Below, piece after piece: positions 8,529-17,362 of a stretch of 37,181 bases of DNA (within the stretch, counting starts at the first letter, position 1; each line of letters starts with the position of its first letter). The DNA lies in the NCBI GenBank assembly GCA_029246985.1, contig JAQWMC010000078.1, positions 1 through 37,181 of the forward strand, written 5' to 3'. Source of the DNA: Pirellulales bacterium (GTDB lineage: Bacteria > Planctomycetota > Planctomycetia > Pirellulales > UBA1268). A model generated the notes under the pieces. It made no database searches. It was not told where the DNA came from and saw nothing but the letters and a program-made list of their open reading frames with translations. A program made the position numbers and the translations under genes.

Positions 8529-8897
8529 ATGAAACGACTCAAGAACTATCAAATGAAAGCCGTCTATATAATTTGTTTCTTAAGCCTGTGTACGTGGTTT
8601 CTTGGATGCTCTACGAAGGAGCCACCTCCGAGTGAAGTTATTGAAATTGAGACGATTGAAATTCTTGATCTCAATAAAAATGATGGGTCAGTAGAACCCA
8701 GTACTGCCGAAAAAGAAGTTGATAAAGCTCGCTCTGCCCGGCAATCAGCTGATGCCGCAAAGGCTGCTGCTGATCGAGAAATAGAGGCTGCAGAACAATC
8801 AGTCTCTCAATCAGACAAGCAGCCTACTGGCTCAATAGAATCCGAAGCTGCTAAAAAAAGTGAACCCAAAGAACGTCCCTCTGATGCCAGTAACTAA
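8529..8897 (+). CDS. Small lipoprotein with an Ala/Lys/Glu-rich helical tail
   Basis: A 122-residue protein starting at the ATG at 8529, with a GAGGA site 8 bases upstream; the open frame extends back to a TTG at 8460 but those residues do not help the signal. A hydrophobic stretch ends in the lipobox WFLGC, so the protein should be lipid-anchored. The mature part is acidic, then rich in Ala, Lys and Glu (KARSARQSADAAKAAADRE), which suggests a helix or coiled coil of low complexity. No domain is recognised. Its end overlaps the ROK kinase start by 14 bases. Confidence 0.75.
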   Translation: MKRLKNYQMKAVYIICFLSLCTWFLGCSTKEPPPSEVIEIETIEILDLNKNDGSVEPSTAEKEVDKARSARQSADAAKAAADREIEAAEQSVSQSDKQPTGSIESEAAKKSEPKERPSDASN

Positions 8898-9942
8898 ATC
8901 ACCGCACCTGCTCCTACCGGATACCGATGTATCAGGCCCTTTGTTTGTCGGAATTGATCTCGGCGGCACCAATATCAAAGCAGCGCTGGTTGATGACCAT
9001 GGCCACATGGTGGCATTTCATACCGAACAAACCAATGTCCAAAACGGGCCCGATGATGCTGCCATCCGAATGGGACATTCTGTTGAGCTTCTGGCACATT
9101 GTGTTGGTCTTGCTCGCTCTGACATAGCGGCTGTTGGTCTCGGTACTCCAGGCCCACAGGATCTTTCAACCGGCGTTTTACTCAAACCCGGCAATCTTCC
9201 TGGCTGGGAGAATTTTCCGGTGCGTGATCGTGTCGCAGAGCATTGTGGCCATCCCGTTACCTATGCAAATGATGCGACCGCAGCTGCATACGGAGAATTC
9301 TGGGTGGGTTCCGGACGAGATGACACGAGCCTCATCCTCCTGACACTTGGTACAGGAGTTGGTGGTGGCATCATCATTCACGACATGACAATTGAAGGGG
9401 CACACAGCCATGGGTCGGAGTGCGGACACATAATTGTCGACTCCTCACCCACTGCTCGTATGTGTCCATGTGGGCAACCAGGTCATCTTGAAGCCTATGC
9501 AAGTGCCACGGCACTCAAAGCAAGAGCCTCTGAGCGAATTCGTGATGGTGGTGTCGGAACTCTTGCAGATGCTGTTAACCAGGGAGAACCCTTAACACCC
9601 ATTCTGATAGGAAATCATGCTGAACAAGGAGATCAACTGGCAATGAGCCTCGTCATGGAAACGGCTGATTGGCTTGCTATCGGGATTGTGACACTCATGC
9701 ATACTATTGATCCATCAGCTATCATCCTAGGAGGAGCAATGACGTTCGGCAGGGATGAACACCCCGTTGGACGAGCATTTCTTGATCGTATCGACACGTG
9801 TGTCCGCCGCCATACATTTCCAACACTCGCAAAGCAGACAGCTCTTCGATTCGCTACGCTTGGTGGTAATGCAGGCTCTATTGGTGCAGCCGGCCTCGGT
9901 CGACTCATGTGGAAACAACAGAACTCTCAAACACACGCCTAG
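8884..9942 (+). CDS. ROK-family sugar kinase (glucokinase-like)
   Basis: Cytoplasmic ATP-dependent hexose kinase of the ROK family; glucose is the most likely substrate but this is inferred. About 352 residues from the ATG at 8884, which overlaps the upstream lipoprotein gene; a GTG at 8860 is the alternative. Seen: phosphate-binding VGIDLGGTNIKAALV, the AVGLGTPGP strand, substrate-site NDATAAAYGEF, second ATP motif LTLGTGVGGGII, the HGSECGH block, zinc motif MCPCGQPGHLEAYAS, and ATP-binding ILGGAM. The consensus CxCGxxGCxE is changed to CPCGQPGHLE, so a His stands in for the third zinc Cys. There is no DNA-binding N-terminus, so it is an enzyme and not a ROK repressor. Confidence 0.92.
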   Translation: MPVTKSPHLLLPDTDVSGPLFVGIDLGGTNIKAALVDDHGHMVAFHTEQTNVQNGPDDAAIRMGHSVELLAHCVGLARSDIAAVGLGTPGPQDLSTGVLLKPGNLPGWENFPVRDRVAEHCGHPVTYANDATAAAYGEFWVGSGRDDTSLILLTLGTGVGGGIIIHDMTIEGAHSHGSECGHIIVDSSPTARMCPCGQPGHLEAYASATALKARASERIRDGGVGTLADAVNQGEPLTPILIGNHAEQGDQLAMSLVMETADWLAIGIVTLMHTIDPSAIILGGAMTFGRDEHPVGRAFLDRIDTCVRRHTFPTLAKQTALRFATLGGNAGSIGAAGLGRLMWKQQNSQTHA

Positions 9943-9975
9943 ACGCCCTCATCATCTCACGGAAAGATTTCCTGA

Positions 9976-11787
9976 ATGCCGTTCGACTGCAAGCATATTC
10001 GCAACTTTTCAATCGTTGCTCACATCGATCACGGCAAAAGTACGCTGGCCGACCGATTACTGGAAAACACTGGCACAGTTGAAAAACGTCAGCTGAAGAC
10101 ACAAATGCTCGATGACATGGAGCTTGAGCGGCAGCGAGGCATCACCATCAAAGCTCGAGCTGTTCGTATGGAATACCGTCACAATGGGGAGTTATACGAA
10201 CTCAACCTGATTGATACGCCAGGCCACGTCGACTTTCACTACGAGGTCTCCCGCTCTCTCGCCTGCTGTGAGGGAGCTGTTTTGCTCGTGGACGCATTCC
10301 AAGGTGTTGAAGCTCAAACAGTAGCCAACGCCTATGCCGCCATCAATGAAGATCTCGAAATTGTTCCTGTCATTAATAAGGTTGATCTTGTTCATGCACG
10401 AGTTGATGAAGTGCTATTTGAGATGGAACAGTCTCTCGCCATTGAGTCCGATGAAGTCATTCGTGCAAGTGCAAAAACTGGTATTGGTATCAACGACTTG
10501 TTAGCTGCCATCATTGATCGGATACCACCGCCGCAGGGTGATCCTGACAAAGTATTACAAGCACTGATTTTTGATAGCCACTATGACAGCTATCGCGGTG
10601 TTATTACCTATGTGCGAATCATCGATGGTACGGTGACCAAGGGCCAAAAGATTCGCTTTCTGAAAACCGGTGTCACCCATGAAGTCCTTGATCTTGGACA
10701 GTTTGTACCGCAGCGTCGATCATGCGACCAACTTACTGCCGGCCAAGTGGGGTATCTGGTCTGTAATATCAAAGATGTTGAGCATGTGCATATTGGCGAC
10801 ACACTGACAGTCCCAGGCAAGGATGGAGCCACTGCCGTTGCTGGCTACAAACCGCCACAACGAATGGTTTACTGTGGCCTCTATCCATCTGAAGGCGAGA
10901 ACTTTGAGGAGTTGCGAGAGTCTCTTGAACGGCTGGCAATCAATGATCCTTCATTTGAGTTTCAGCCTGAGAGCAGCGAGGCACTTGGCTTTGGTTTTCG
11001 CTGTGGTTTCCTTGGCCTTCTGCATATGGAAATCATTCAGCAGCGACTCGAGCAGGAAGCAGACCTCGACCTCGTTCAGACTGCACCCAACGTGACGTAT
11101 CAGCTTCTTTTAAAAAATGGTGAGACACTGGAAATAAGAAATCCTCAAGATGTTCCTGATACGGGGCAAATTGAAGAGTTTCGCCAGCCGATTGTTCGGT
11201 GCAATTTTCTTGTCCCGGTAGAATTTATTGGTCCCGTCATGCAGTTGTGCAGTGATCGGCGTGGAGTATTCTTGAAAACTGAATACCTTTCGCCAACACG
11301 AGCCATGCTTTCATTTGATCTTCCTCTTGGTGAAGTGATCTACGATCTCCATGACAAAATTAAGAGCGTGACCCGTGGATACGGCACACTCGACTATGAA
11401 CTACAGGGATACTTTCCTGCTGATCTTGCCAGACTCGATATTCTTGTTGGTGGCAAAAAGGTTGACGCTCTTTCGATCATCTGTGACCGCAGAGATGCTG
11501 ACCGGCGAGGGCGAGCCATTGTCAAGAAACTGCGTGGTGAGATTGATCGTCACATGTTTGAGGTCGCCTTGCAGGCTGCAATTGGCACCAAGATAATTGC
11601 ACGAGAAACAATTTCTGCACTACGCAAAAATGTCACGGCAAAGTGTTATGGCGGTGACATCTCTCGAAAGAAAAAGCTCTGGGCAAAACAAAAAGAGGGC
11701 AAGAAGCGGATGAAGAGTATCGGCTCAGTCGATATTCCTCAGAAGGCCTTTATGGCGGTTCTTGAAACCGGTGCCGAGCGGCAGTGA
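9976..11787 (+). CDS. lepA: Elongation factor 4 (LepA), ribosomal back-translocase GTPase
   Basis: A translational GTPase that binds stalled or newly assembled ribosomes. At 603 residues it is the usual size. The GTPase motifs are visible: G1 AHIDHGKST, G2 RGITIKARAV, G3 DTPGHVDF, G4 NKVD and G5 SAKTG. After domains II and III the LepA-specific C-terminal domain is present (AIVKKLRGEIDRHMFEVALQAAIG, with the Arg/Lys-rich AKCYGGDISRKKKLWAKQKEGKKRM segment split by this description). A GGAAAG site sits 10 bases before the ATG. It ends a plus-strand run and faces the minus-strand outer-membrane gene. Confidence 0.97.
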   Translation: MPFDCKHIRNFSIVAHIDHGKSTLADRLLENTGTVEKRQLKTQMLDDMELERQRGITIKARAVRMEYRHNGELYELNLIDTPGHVDFHYEVSRSLACCEGAVLLVDAFQGVEAQTVANAYAAINEDLEIVPVINKVDLVHARVDEVLFEMEQSLAIESDEVIRASAKTGIGINDLLAAIIDRIPPPQGDPDKVLQALIFDSHYDSYRGVITYVRIIDGTVTKGQKIRFLKTGVTHEVLDLGQFVPQRRSCDQLTAGQVGYLVCNIKDVEHVHIGDTLTVPGKDGATAVAGYKPPQRMVYCGLYPSEGENFEELRESLERLAINDPSFEFQPESSEALGFGFRCGFLGLLHMEIIQQRLEQEADLDLVQTAPNVTYQLLLKNGETLEIRNPQDVPDTGQIEEFRQPIVRCNFLVPVEFIGPVMQLCSDRRGVFLKTEYLSPTRAMLSFDLPLGEVIYDLHDKIKSVTRGYGTLDYELQGYFPADLARLDILVGGKKVDALSIICDRRDADRRGRAIVKKLRGEIDRHMFEVALQAAIGTKIIARETISALRKNVTAKCYGGDISRKKKLWAKQKEGKKRMKSIGSVDIPQKAFMAVLETGAERQ

Positions 11788-11892
11788 CATCGAGGCGTCT
11801 CACTTCTATCCATCCTTCGAGACATGCCGTCGCTGGCAGATATCTTGAAGAACCCCTCTTCTGCTCTCATGGTTGCCACACATTCCTACAGT

Positions 11893-11929
11893 GGCTTACC
11901 GCTTTCGTTCACAAATATCGGCTTACCGC
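11893..11929. repeat. 10-bp direct repeat downstream of lepA
   Basis: GGCTTACCGC occurs at 11893-11902 and 11920-11929, 27 bases apart, with the second copy overlapping the last codons of the minus-strand barrel gene. This may be a small tandem duplication that is now diverging. No function is implied. Confidence 0.4.
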
Positions 11930-12705
11930 CAACGACGGAACGGCTCATAAATTCGCAATGTTAACAACAGTTCACTGGCTGCATAATTTGTGGCGTATGA
12001 GAACGGTCCGGATGGGGCAGATCCAGTAGCTGTCATGTCGCCAAGTGAAAAGAATCGGTACCCAAGATCAACAGCAAAGTGATTTGAGACATTATAAATA
12101 AGTCCACCACCAGCTTGCCAAGCAAAATTCGAAACATTGTCGTTACTTGTAAATGTTGGCGGTAATCCTGCAAAACCACTATTAATCACAGATCGATACC
12201 CACCGGCACCAATGCCACCACCAGCGTACAGATTGAAGTCTCCAACGACTTCATAGTCCCGCCATACATTCACCATCGTCGACCAACCATCACGGGCAGC
12301 AGTTGTGGCACTGGTTCCACCACTAACCAAAGTAGAAGAGATTTGGTCGCGTCCACGGCCTTCAAATTCGAAACGCCATGCACCATTGTCACGGAGAGAT
12401 CGCATGCCCACAGTGCCACCACCTGTAAAGAGAGATTGGTTTGGTACCGTGGTTGGCTGACCCGGTTCTTTGGTAAGTGTTCCAAAGTCTGCACCAACAA
12501 TGCCGCCAAGATAGAATTGGCGACAGTTCTCGCCAGTATCGCAGCATGAAAGAAATGAGTCGCATTCATTCGCTGCTCGTACAGAATCGATGGCAGTGGA
12601 TCCGAGCAGGTACAGTATGCAAAAAGTGATCGTCCAGCATTGCTTGAACAACTGGTTACGTCCGAAAAAGTTGGCTCGTATAGTATTTAAATGGACGTAT
12701 CTCAT
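11923..12705 (-). CDS. Outer-membrane beta-barrel protein
   Basis: A protein of about 260 residues when started at the ATG at 12705, which has a purine-rich site (GGAGTAGGG) upstream; the frame continues back to 12780, but the preferred start places a signal-like stretch (TITFCILYLLGSTAIDSVRAA) at the N-terminus, here described as ending near SVRAA. After a Cys-rich segment (CDSFLSCCDTGENC) come alternating strands rich in Gly and aromatics: FYLGGIVGADFG, WRFEFEGRGRDQ, FNLYAGGGIGAGGYR, FAVDLGYRFFSLGD and ASELLLTLRIYEPF. This is the pattern of small OmpA/Opacity-type eight-stranded barrels. Ligand and role are unknown. It stands alone with its own leader and a hairpin upstream. Confidence 0.8.
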   Translation of the reverse strand: MRYVHLNTIRANFFGRNQLFKQCWTITFCILYLLGSTAIDSVRAANECDSFLSCCDTGENCRQFYLGGIVGADFGTLTKEPGQPTTVPNQSLFTGGGTVGMRSLRDNGAWRFEFEGRGRDQISSTLVSGGTSATTAARDGWSTMVNVWRDYEVVGDFNLYAGGGIGAGGYRSVINSGFAGLPPTFTSNDNVSNFAWQAGGGLIYNVSNHFAVDLGYRFFSLGDMTATGSAPSGPFSYATNYAASELLLTLRIYEPFRRWR

Positions 12706-13080
12706 GGTATCCCTACTCCACAAATGAACACTTGCAATCGTATAAACAAGAACAATTGCCTTAATTCGGAGTATCGACACAAACGGAAGCTGGAAGAGCC
12801 TTAAGAAATTGACCTCTTAAACTCCAGCTATTCGGAAAAGTCTTAGAAACATCCGTCACGTCTACAAATGGGATGTTCAGCGGCTTAAAACTGCCATTGT
12901 CAGCCGTGGAGAATCAGAACGACTGATTTGAGGCGTTTCTCAGTTCCTCGAGGGCATGATCAATCGATTGAAGTAAAGGTCACGCACCTTGCCTATTTCC
13001 ACTTTGACAATGTTTTTCCATCGCCGACTGCTCGAGATTTTCTATGCAATCGCAAAGGCTTTCAGTGAAAACGTAGGAAG
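12706..13080. other. Noncoding gap upstream of the barrel gene
   Basis: About 375 bases between the HAD gene and the barrel gene, both on the minus strand. I saw no gene. It holds the strong inverted repeat at 12788-12829 and a second perfect 6-bp inverted repeat with a 5-base loop (AATCAG/CTGATT at 12912-12928). Neither is followed by a T-run on either strand. Confidence 0.5.
12788..12829 (-). promoter_or_regulatory. Nested inverted repeat in the barrel gene leader
   Basis: AGCTGGA (12788-12794) pairs with TCCAGCT (12823-12829), and inside it TTAAGA (12801-12806) pairs with TCTTAA (12815-12820) around an 8-base loop. Together they give 13 base pairs broken by an asymmetric internal loop. 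It starts 83 bases upstream of the preferred start of the minus-strand barrel gene. It could be a leader RNA structure or an operator; the absence of a T-run argues against a terminator. Confidence 0.45.
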
Positions 13081-13743
13081 CTACCCAATCCGCATACTTT
13101 TCCATCCTGCAGCATTGGCAGCAGCGATATCCAGCCGAGGATCATCTCCGACAAGAAGAAGTTGATCAGGCTCTTTCTGCAGTCGTGACTCCACTGCCTG
13201 AAAGAACTGTGGGGCCGGTTTCCTCCAACCAAGTTCGGATGATGCAAAAATTTTCTCAATACGAATAAGAGGTTCGATATGTTTTGCAAGAGGAAGCAAT
13301 CGTTCATCAAAATTACTGGCTACTGCCACATCAATTCCAGACTCACGAACAGTCTCAAGAAGACGACAGCCCTGCTCAACCGGTCGCCACGAAGACGACT
13401 TACCAAAATGAATCCACAAGTCTTCAAAAATTTTGTCTGCAGCCAGTGAGTCTTCAAAGACATCACAGACTATCTGCTGCCACCGTTCGTACTCCCGGCT
13501 TCTACTTGTTGAAAAGGCCGGTGTATTTTGAGCATCCAGAGATTCTTGCTTCTCCCATGCGACAGAAAATCGCTTGGATATTTCACTTGACGAGAGAGTC
13601 ACTCCAAACTTCTCAGAAGAGTTTTTGTATGCCTCTGAAACTGATGGTGCTGGTTCCAAAAGTGTCCCCACAACGTCGAATACAACAGTGTCGACACCGG
13701 TAACAAGATCATGTGGGAGACTGGGGGGGATTGCGACTGTCAT
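13081..13743 (-). CDS. HAD-superfamily hydrolase, subfamily IA-like
   Basis: A 220-residue haloacid-dehalogenase-fold protein. Motif I is FDVVGTLLE with the nucleophile Asp23; the helical cap follows; motif II is VAVASNFD; the motif III lysine is in GWRKPAPQFF; motif IV is LLVGDDPRLDIAAANAAGW. The order matches subfamily IA with a C1 cap. The usual DxDGT is DVVGT here, so the second Asp, the general acid/base of HAD phosphatases, is Val25. HDHD3/REG-2-like proteins share such a DxxGTL form. The substrate is unknown, and phosphatase activity should not be assumed. It is 123 bases from rseP on the same strand. Confidence 0.88.
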   Translation of the reverse strand: MTVAIPPSLPHDLVTGVDTVVFDVVGTLLEPAPSVSEAYKNSSEKFGVTLSSSEISKRFSVAWEKQESLDAQNTPAFSTSRSREYERWQQIVCDVFEDSLAADKIFEDLWIHFGKSSSWRPVEQGCRLLETVRESGIDVAVASNFDERLLPLAKHIEPLIRIEKIFASSELGWRKPAPQFFQAVESRLQKEPDQLLLVGDDPRLDIAAANAAGWKSMRIG

Positions 13744-13866
13744 GTTGAACTCCGACGATTTCGAACTTCCTCAACAATAGACGCCGTGCTTTCACCCGGG
13801 TATGGGAAAACCTTTTTGGCTCATGAAATACGGGCAGAAACTTCAACTGTCATGCACGAAAGCTGT

Positions 13867-15942
13867 TTATCGTCGTGCAATCAGACCGAGGTCAAGCCCA
13901 AAGACAAAGAGCATAAGTGAGAGCAAGAGAACTAATCCAATGTACGACAAAGCCGCCACAACGTTTTCACTTGGCGGCTTGCCGCGAACAAGTTCATACA
14001 TCAGAAAGACCATATGCCCACCATCAAGAACTGGTATGGGCAAGAAATTGATCACAGCAAGATTTGCACTCAACATCGTCAGGAACAGTAATAATCGCCC
14101 GAGGCCTTCCTCGGCAGACTTTCCAGCCTGTTTCGCAATTTCAATCGGCCCACCAAGAAGGCGAGGGCTAATCTGATTACTCGTAATCTTTTGCAAGAAT
14201 CGATAGACCATCGACAGATCTTCACCCGTTTTGGAAAGACCTTGTGTCAACGCAGCACCGATGGAACGTGCTTTGACAAGACGGTACACCGGGCGGAATA
14301 CCAAGCCGCGATCAACAGTAAAATCAATGGTTGAATCAATTGGATTCAGTTCAACATCTCTGGCGAGTCCATCTGATGATTTCACTGTTAATTGCAGACG
14401 AGTATCTTGGGGTGACTGCTGCACCATCGCCATGACAAATGGCCAGCTCTGTGATTCTTCTGATAGTTCAACTCCCGGGTCATCCTCATCAATAGATTCA
14501 TCTTTTTTTGCAAATCGTGCTCGAGTCACAAACTCACCATCTTTGATGCCTGCCCGAGCAGCTGGAGAGCCAGGCACGACCTTTGCAATCTCCGACCCGA
14601 TATTAAAGGCAATACCAAGGCTTGAAACAGCCACTGGACTTTGGGGCCATCGTGCCTGCTCAATCCATGTCACGTCTCGTGGCGTGACTTCGATTGTTTC
14701 AGTAACAAGTTCACCAGAAGCATTATGAACAGCATCGCTACGAAGAACGCCCAACAAGACGACCTCACCGGATCGCTTCCTGAGCCGGTCATCGATCGTC
14801 AAAGGATTACCCAATGATTCGCCATCAATAGAAACAATTCTATCTCCTGCTTTCAGCTTGGCTGCAGATGCCGGAGAATCCGCTTGGACACTCGCAATCG
14901 ATCCTGCCACCATCACCAAACCAGTTTCACGTCGAGGCTGAGCAGGGACTGAAATAGATAGATTCTTATCTTGACGCTGCACTGAAATTGAAACGGGAGT
15001 CTCTGCCTTATCAGCAAGAGATGCAATCAGCTCGGCATAGCTTGAGATAGATTTACCATCAACTGCCGTGATGGTGTCTCCTGGTTCAAAAGCAGGATTC
15101 GCTCGTGAAGCAGCACCAGGAAGCCCGGGTTCCAAGCTTTCGGGTAACGTTACTGAAAATGGACTTGTCACGCCGACTGTCGGAATTCCCAGGTCTGTAT
15201 CTGGGTGCAGCGTCAGTGTCCGCTCACTCCCATCAGCGGGTCGACGTACTGTGAAATCTATTCCTTTTGCCGGATCACCCAGCGTCACACCTTTCTGCAG
15301 ATCGGTAAAAACTGGTTCGGTTTTTGATCCTATGGCAACAATCTCATCACCAGTACGTAATCCAGCTCGCCACGCTGCACCACCAGGCCGAACACTCGAG
15401 ACTTCACAAGTCAGTTCTTGTACACCAAGGCCAAATGCCCACGCTGCAAGTAAGACGGCAAAGATCACATTCATGATTACGCCAGCCGAAATGATTGCCA
15501 TTCGTTCAGGTACCGACTGGGCAGGATAACTGCGTGGGTCCCACGCAGGGTGTGGATCAGAAGTTGGCTCTGGTGGCAAATCACCTGACTCAATAATATC
15601 TTTCGCCCGCTGGGCTTCGCGAGCTGCGGCCGCAGGATTGTCATCCTGCCCAAGCATCTTGACGTATCCACCAAGAGGCAGAATACCGATTCCATATTCA
15701 GTCTCACCCCATGTAAACTTGCCAAGATTCCAGCCGTTAATATCAAAGCCAATATAAAACTTCTCGCACTTGACCCCACAGGCTTTCGCAACAAGAAAAT
15801 GTCCGAGTTCATGGACAAAAATGACAAAGCCAAGACCAATTGCAACCTGCAAAATCACAAGCCAGCTTGCTGGCTGAAGAATCCACATTCCTATCATCCC
15901 ACCAGGTGAAATGACAGCACTCGGCGACATCAACACATCCAC
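13867..15942 (-). CDS. rseP: RseP-type site-2 intramembrane protease with multiple PDZ domains
   Basis: Inner-membrane zinc metalloprotease (M50) that cleaves membrane-spanning segments such as anti-sigma factors. At 691 residues it is much longer than the roughly 450 of Escherichia coli RseP. The zinc motif HELGH lies in the first membrane helix (FVIFVHELGHFLVAKACGV), and the third ligand is in FLPIPVLDGGHMVF near the C-terminus, before the last helices. Between them are four PDZ-like units, each with a hydrophobic strand then AxxAGLxxGDxI-type turns (for example GAAWRAGLRTGDEIVAIG and SAAKLKAGDRIVSIDG). AAAGGAAG 7 bases before the ATG at 15942 supports that start. It overlaps the end of dxr by 13 bases, a pairing common in bacteria. 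Confidence 0.95.
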   Translation of the reverse strand: MDVLMSPSAVISPGGMIGMWILQPASWLVILQVAIGLGFVIFVHELGHFLVAKACGVKCEKFYIGFDINGWNLGKFTWGETEYGIGILPLGGYVKMLGQDDNPAAAAREAQRAKDIIESGDLPPEPTSDPHPAWDPRSYPAQSVPERMAIISAGVIMNVIFAVLLAAWAFGLGVQELTCEVSSVRPGGAAWRAGLRTGDEIVAIGSKTEPVFTDLQKGVTLGDPAKGIDFTVRRPADGSERTLTLHPDTDLGIPTVGVTSPFSVTLPESLEPGLPGAASRANPAFEPGDTITAVDGKSISSYAELIASLADKAETPVSISVQRQDKNLSISVPAQPRRETGLVMVAGSIASVQADSPASAAKLKAGDRIVSIDGESLGNPLTIDDRLRKRSGEVVLLGVLRSDAVHNASGELVTETIEVTPRDVTWIEQARWPQSPVAVSSLGIAFNIGSEIAKVVPGSPAARAGIKDGEFVTRARFAKKDESIDEDDPGVELSEESQSWPFVMAMVQQSPQDTRLQLTVKSSDGLARDVELNPIDSTIDFTVDRGLVFRPVYRLVKARSIGAALTQGLSKTGEDLSMVYRFLQKITSNQISPRLLGGPIEIAKQAGKSAEEGLGRLLLFLTMLSANLAVINFLPIPVLDGGHMVFLMYELVRGKPPSENVVAALSYIGLVLLLSLMLFVFGLDLGLIARR

Positions 15943-17219
15943 GTTTGGACTTCCTTTCTGGCCCAGGCATCAAGCCTGAGTATGTCTTCGAGTGTCGGGT
16001 CACCAATAAATGGATGTTCCGACACTGCTCGCTCACACAATTCAGCAATCTGTGGAAACTTCACCACTCCGTTGAGGAAAGCTTGGACTGCCTCCTCGTT
16101 TACAGCATTCAAGACCACACCAGCAGTACCACCTCGAGCCGCAACATCATAGCCGAGACGAACTGCTGGAAAACGTTCGAGGTCGGGGGGGATCAATTCT
16201 AGTTGCTGTGCAACACCAAAATCGAACCGCCGAGCAGGACCATCGTACCTTTCTGGATACGCAAGTGCATACTGGATTGGAAGTTTCATGTCTGGTGGTC
16301 CAATCTGGGCAATGACCGAACCGTCAATAAATTCAACAAAAGAATGAATAATTGACTGTGGATGGACAACGACACCCAGCTGGTCCGCCCGGAGATCGAA
16401 GAGCCAGCGAGCCTCAATCAATTCAAGTGCCTTGTTCATCATCGTTGCCGAATCAATGGTAATCTTCGGCCCCATTGACCAGGTTGGGTGCTTGAGCGCT
16501 TGCTCTGGCGTTACCTCAGATATCTGTTCTTTGGTATGAGTTCGGAAAGGCCCGCCACTGGCAGTCAGTACGACTCGCTGCAATTCATGACGACGTCCAC
16601 TCCGCAACGCCTGATGGATTGCAGAATGCTCACTATCGATCGGCACAATCGTCGCACCAGAACGTGCTGCCAACTGTGTTACTAAAGGCCCTGCTGTCAC
16701 CAGCGTTTCTTTATTGGCAAGCGCTACCGTCTTCCCAGCAGCGAGTGCTGACCAGGTACTACGCAAACCGGCAGCCCCGACAATAGCTGAAACAACACGG
16801 TCAACTTCTGGAGCAGCGAGTAGTTCTTCAAGACGCTCTGGACCAATGACAAGTTCTGTTCCTTTTGGGAAAGCACCCGGTCCAAGTGATTCTGCAGCAG
16901 TCGAATCGGTCACTACGACCCAGCGAGGCCGACATGCTTGAGCCTGTTCAACCAGAACATCAATGCTACGGTGACCACACAACAGATGCGCCTTGAAACG
17001 ACCTTCCGAGGCAGCGATGACTTCAAGAGTATTCTTACCGATACTTCCGGTTGAACCCAGAACCGCAACACGAAGAGGAACGGCATCTGAGGACATTTGA
17101 AGATCAATCGATTGCTCACGCACGACTTCCGCACCCGAAACGGCCATTGAAGTGGCAGAAGCCACAGTGCGGTCGGGTAACATCATGGACGGGTCAATCT
17201 GGGAAACTATAGAAAACAT
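15930..17219 (-). CDS. dxr: 1-deoxy-D-xylulose 5-phosphate reductoisomerase
   Basis: Converts DXP to MEP with NADPH, the committed step of the non-mevalonate isoprenoid pathway, in the cytoplasm. Seen: NADPH-binding VAVLGSTGSIGKNTLEVI, the ALANKETLV motif, metal and substrate motifs PIDSEHSAI and SMGPKITIDSATMMNKALELIEA, and the GGTAGVVLNAVNEEAV region. The open frame gives 429 residues, about 40 more than usual. The extra N-terminus is unconserved in appearance and an in-frame ATG at 17096 (MSSDAVPLRVAVLG) is a good alternative start; neither has a clear ribosome binding site. The 3' end overlaps rseP by 13 bases. It is divergent from ftsH. Confidence 0.96.
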   Translation of the reverse strand: MFSIVSQIDPSMMLPDRTVASATSMAVSGAEVVREQSIDLQMSSDAVPLRVAVLGSTGSIGKNTLEVIAASEGRFKAHLLCGHRSIDVLVEQAQACRPRWVVVTDSTAAESLGPGAFPKGTELVIGPERLEELLAAPEVDRVVSAIVGAAGLRSTWSALAAGKTVALANKETLVTAGPLVTQLAARSGATIVPIDSEHSAIHQALRSGRRHELQRVVLTASGGPFRTHTKEQISEVTPEQALKHPTWSMGPKITIDSATMMNKALELIEARWLFDLRADQLGVVVHPQSIIHSFVEFIDGSVIAQIGPPDMKLPIQYALAYPERYDGPARRFDFGVAQQLELIPPDLERFPAVRLGYDVAARGGTAGVVLNAVNEEAVQAFLNGVVKFPQIAELCERAVSEHPFIGDPTLEDILRLDAWARKEVQTWMC

Positions 17220-17278
17220 GTCAAAATACGCGGAAATCTAGTTTACGCGCTCCGGTCGCCGGATGCCATGCACGTCAT

Positions 17279-17307
17279 TTGTCGCAGGCTTCTTTCGAGC
17301 CTACGAT
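17279..17307 (+). promoter_or_regulatory. Possible ftsH promoter with a dyad in the spacer
   Basis: TTGTCG at 17279-17284 and TACGAT at 17302-17307 are each 4 of 6 to the sigma-70 consensus and are 17 bases apart. AGGCT (17286-17290) and AGCCT (17298-17302) form an inverted repeat that nearly fills the spacer. The position, about 55 bases before the ftsH start, is suitable. Prediction by eye only. Confidence 0.25.
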
Positions 17308-17362
17308 AGAGGGATTGCGGTGCTGCCTCTCAAAATAAAGAAACGATTGCGACATTTCGTCT

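Noticed and set aside
12912-12928. AATCAG/CTGATT inverted repeat as a terminator of the HAD gene
   Set aside because: It is about 150 bases beyond the stop and has no T-run on the minus strand.
15068-15529. A 153-codon open frame on the plus strand
   Set aside because: It is antisense to the PDZ region of rseP and is rich in Ser/Pro/Arg, as expected for a shadow frame.
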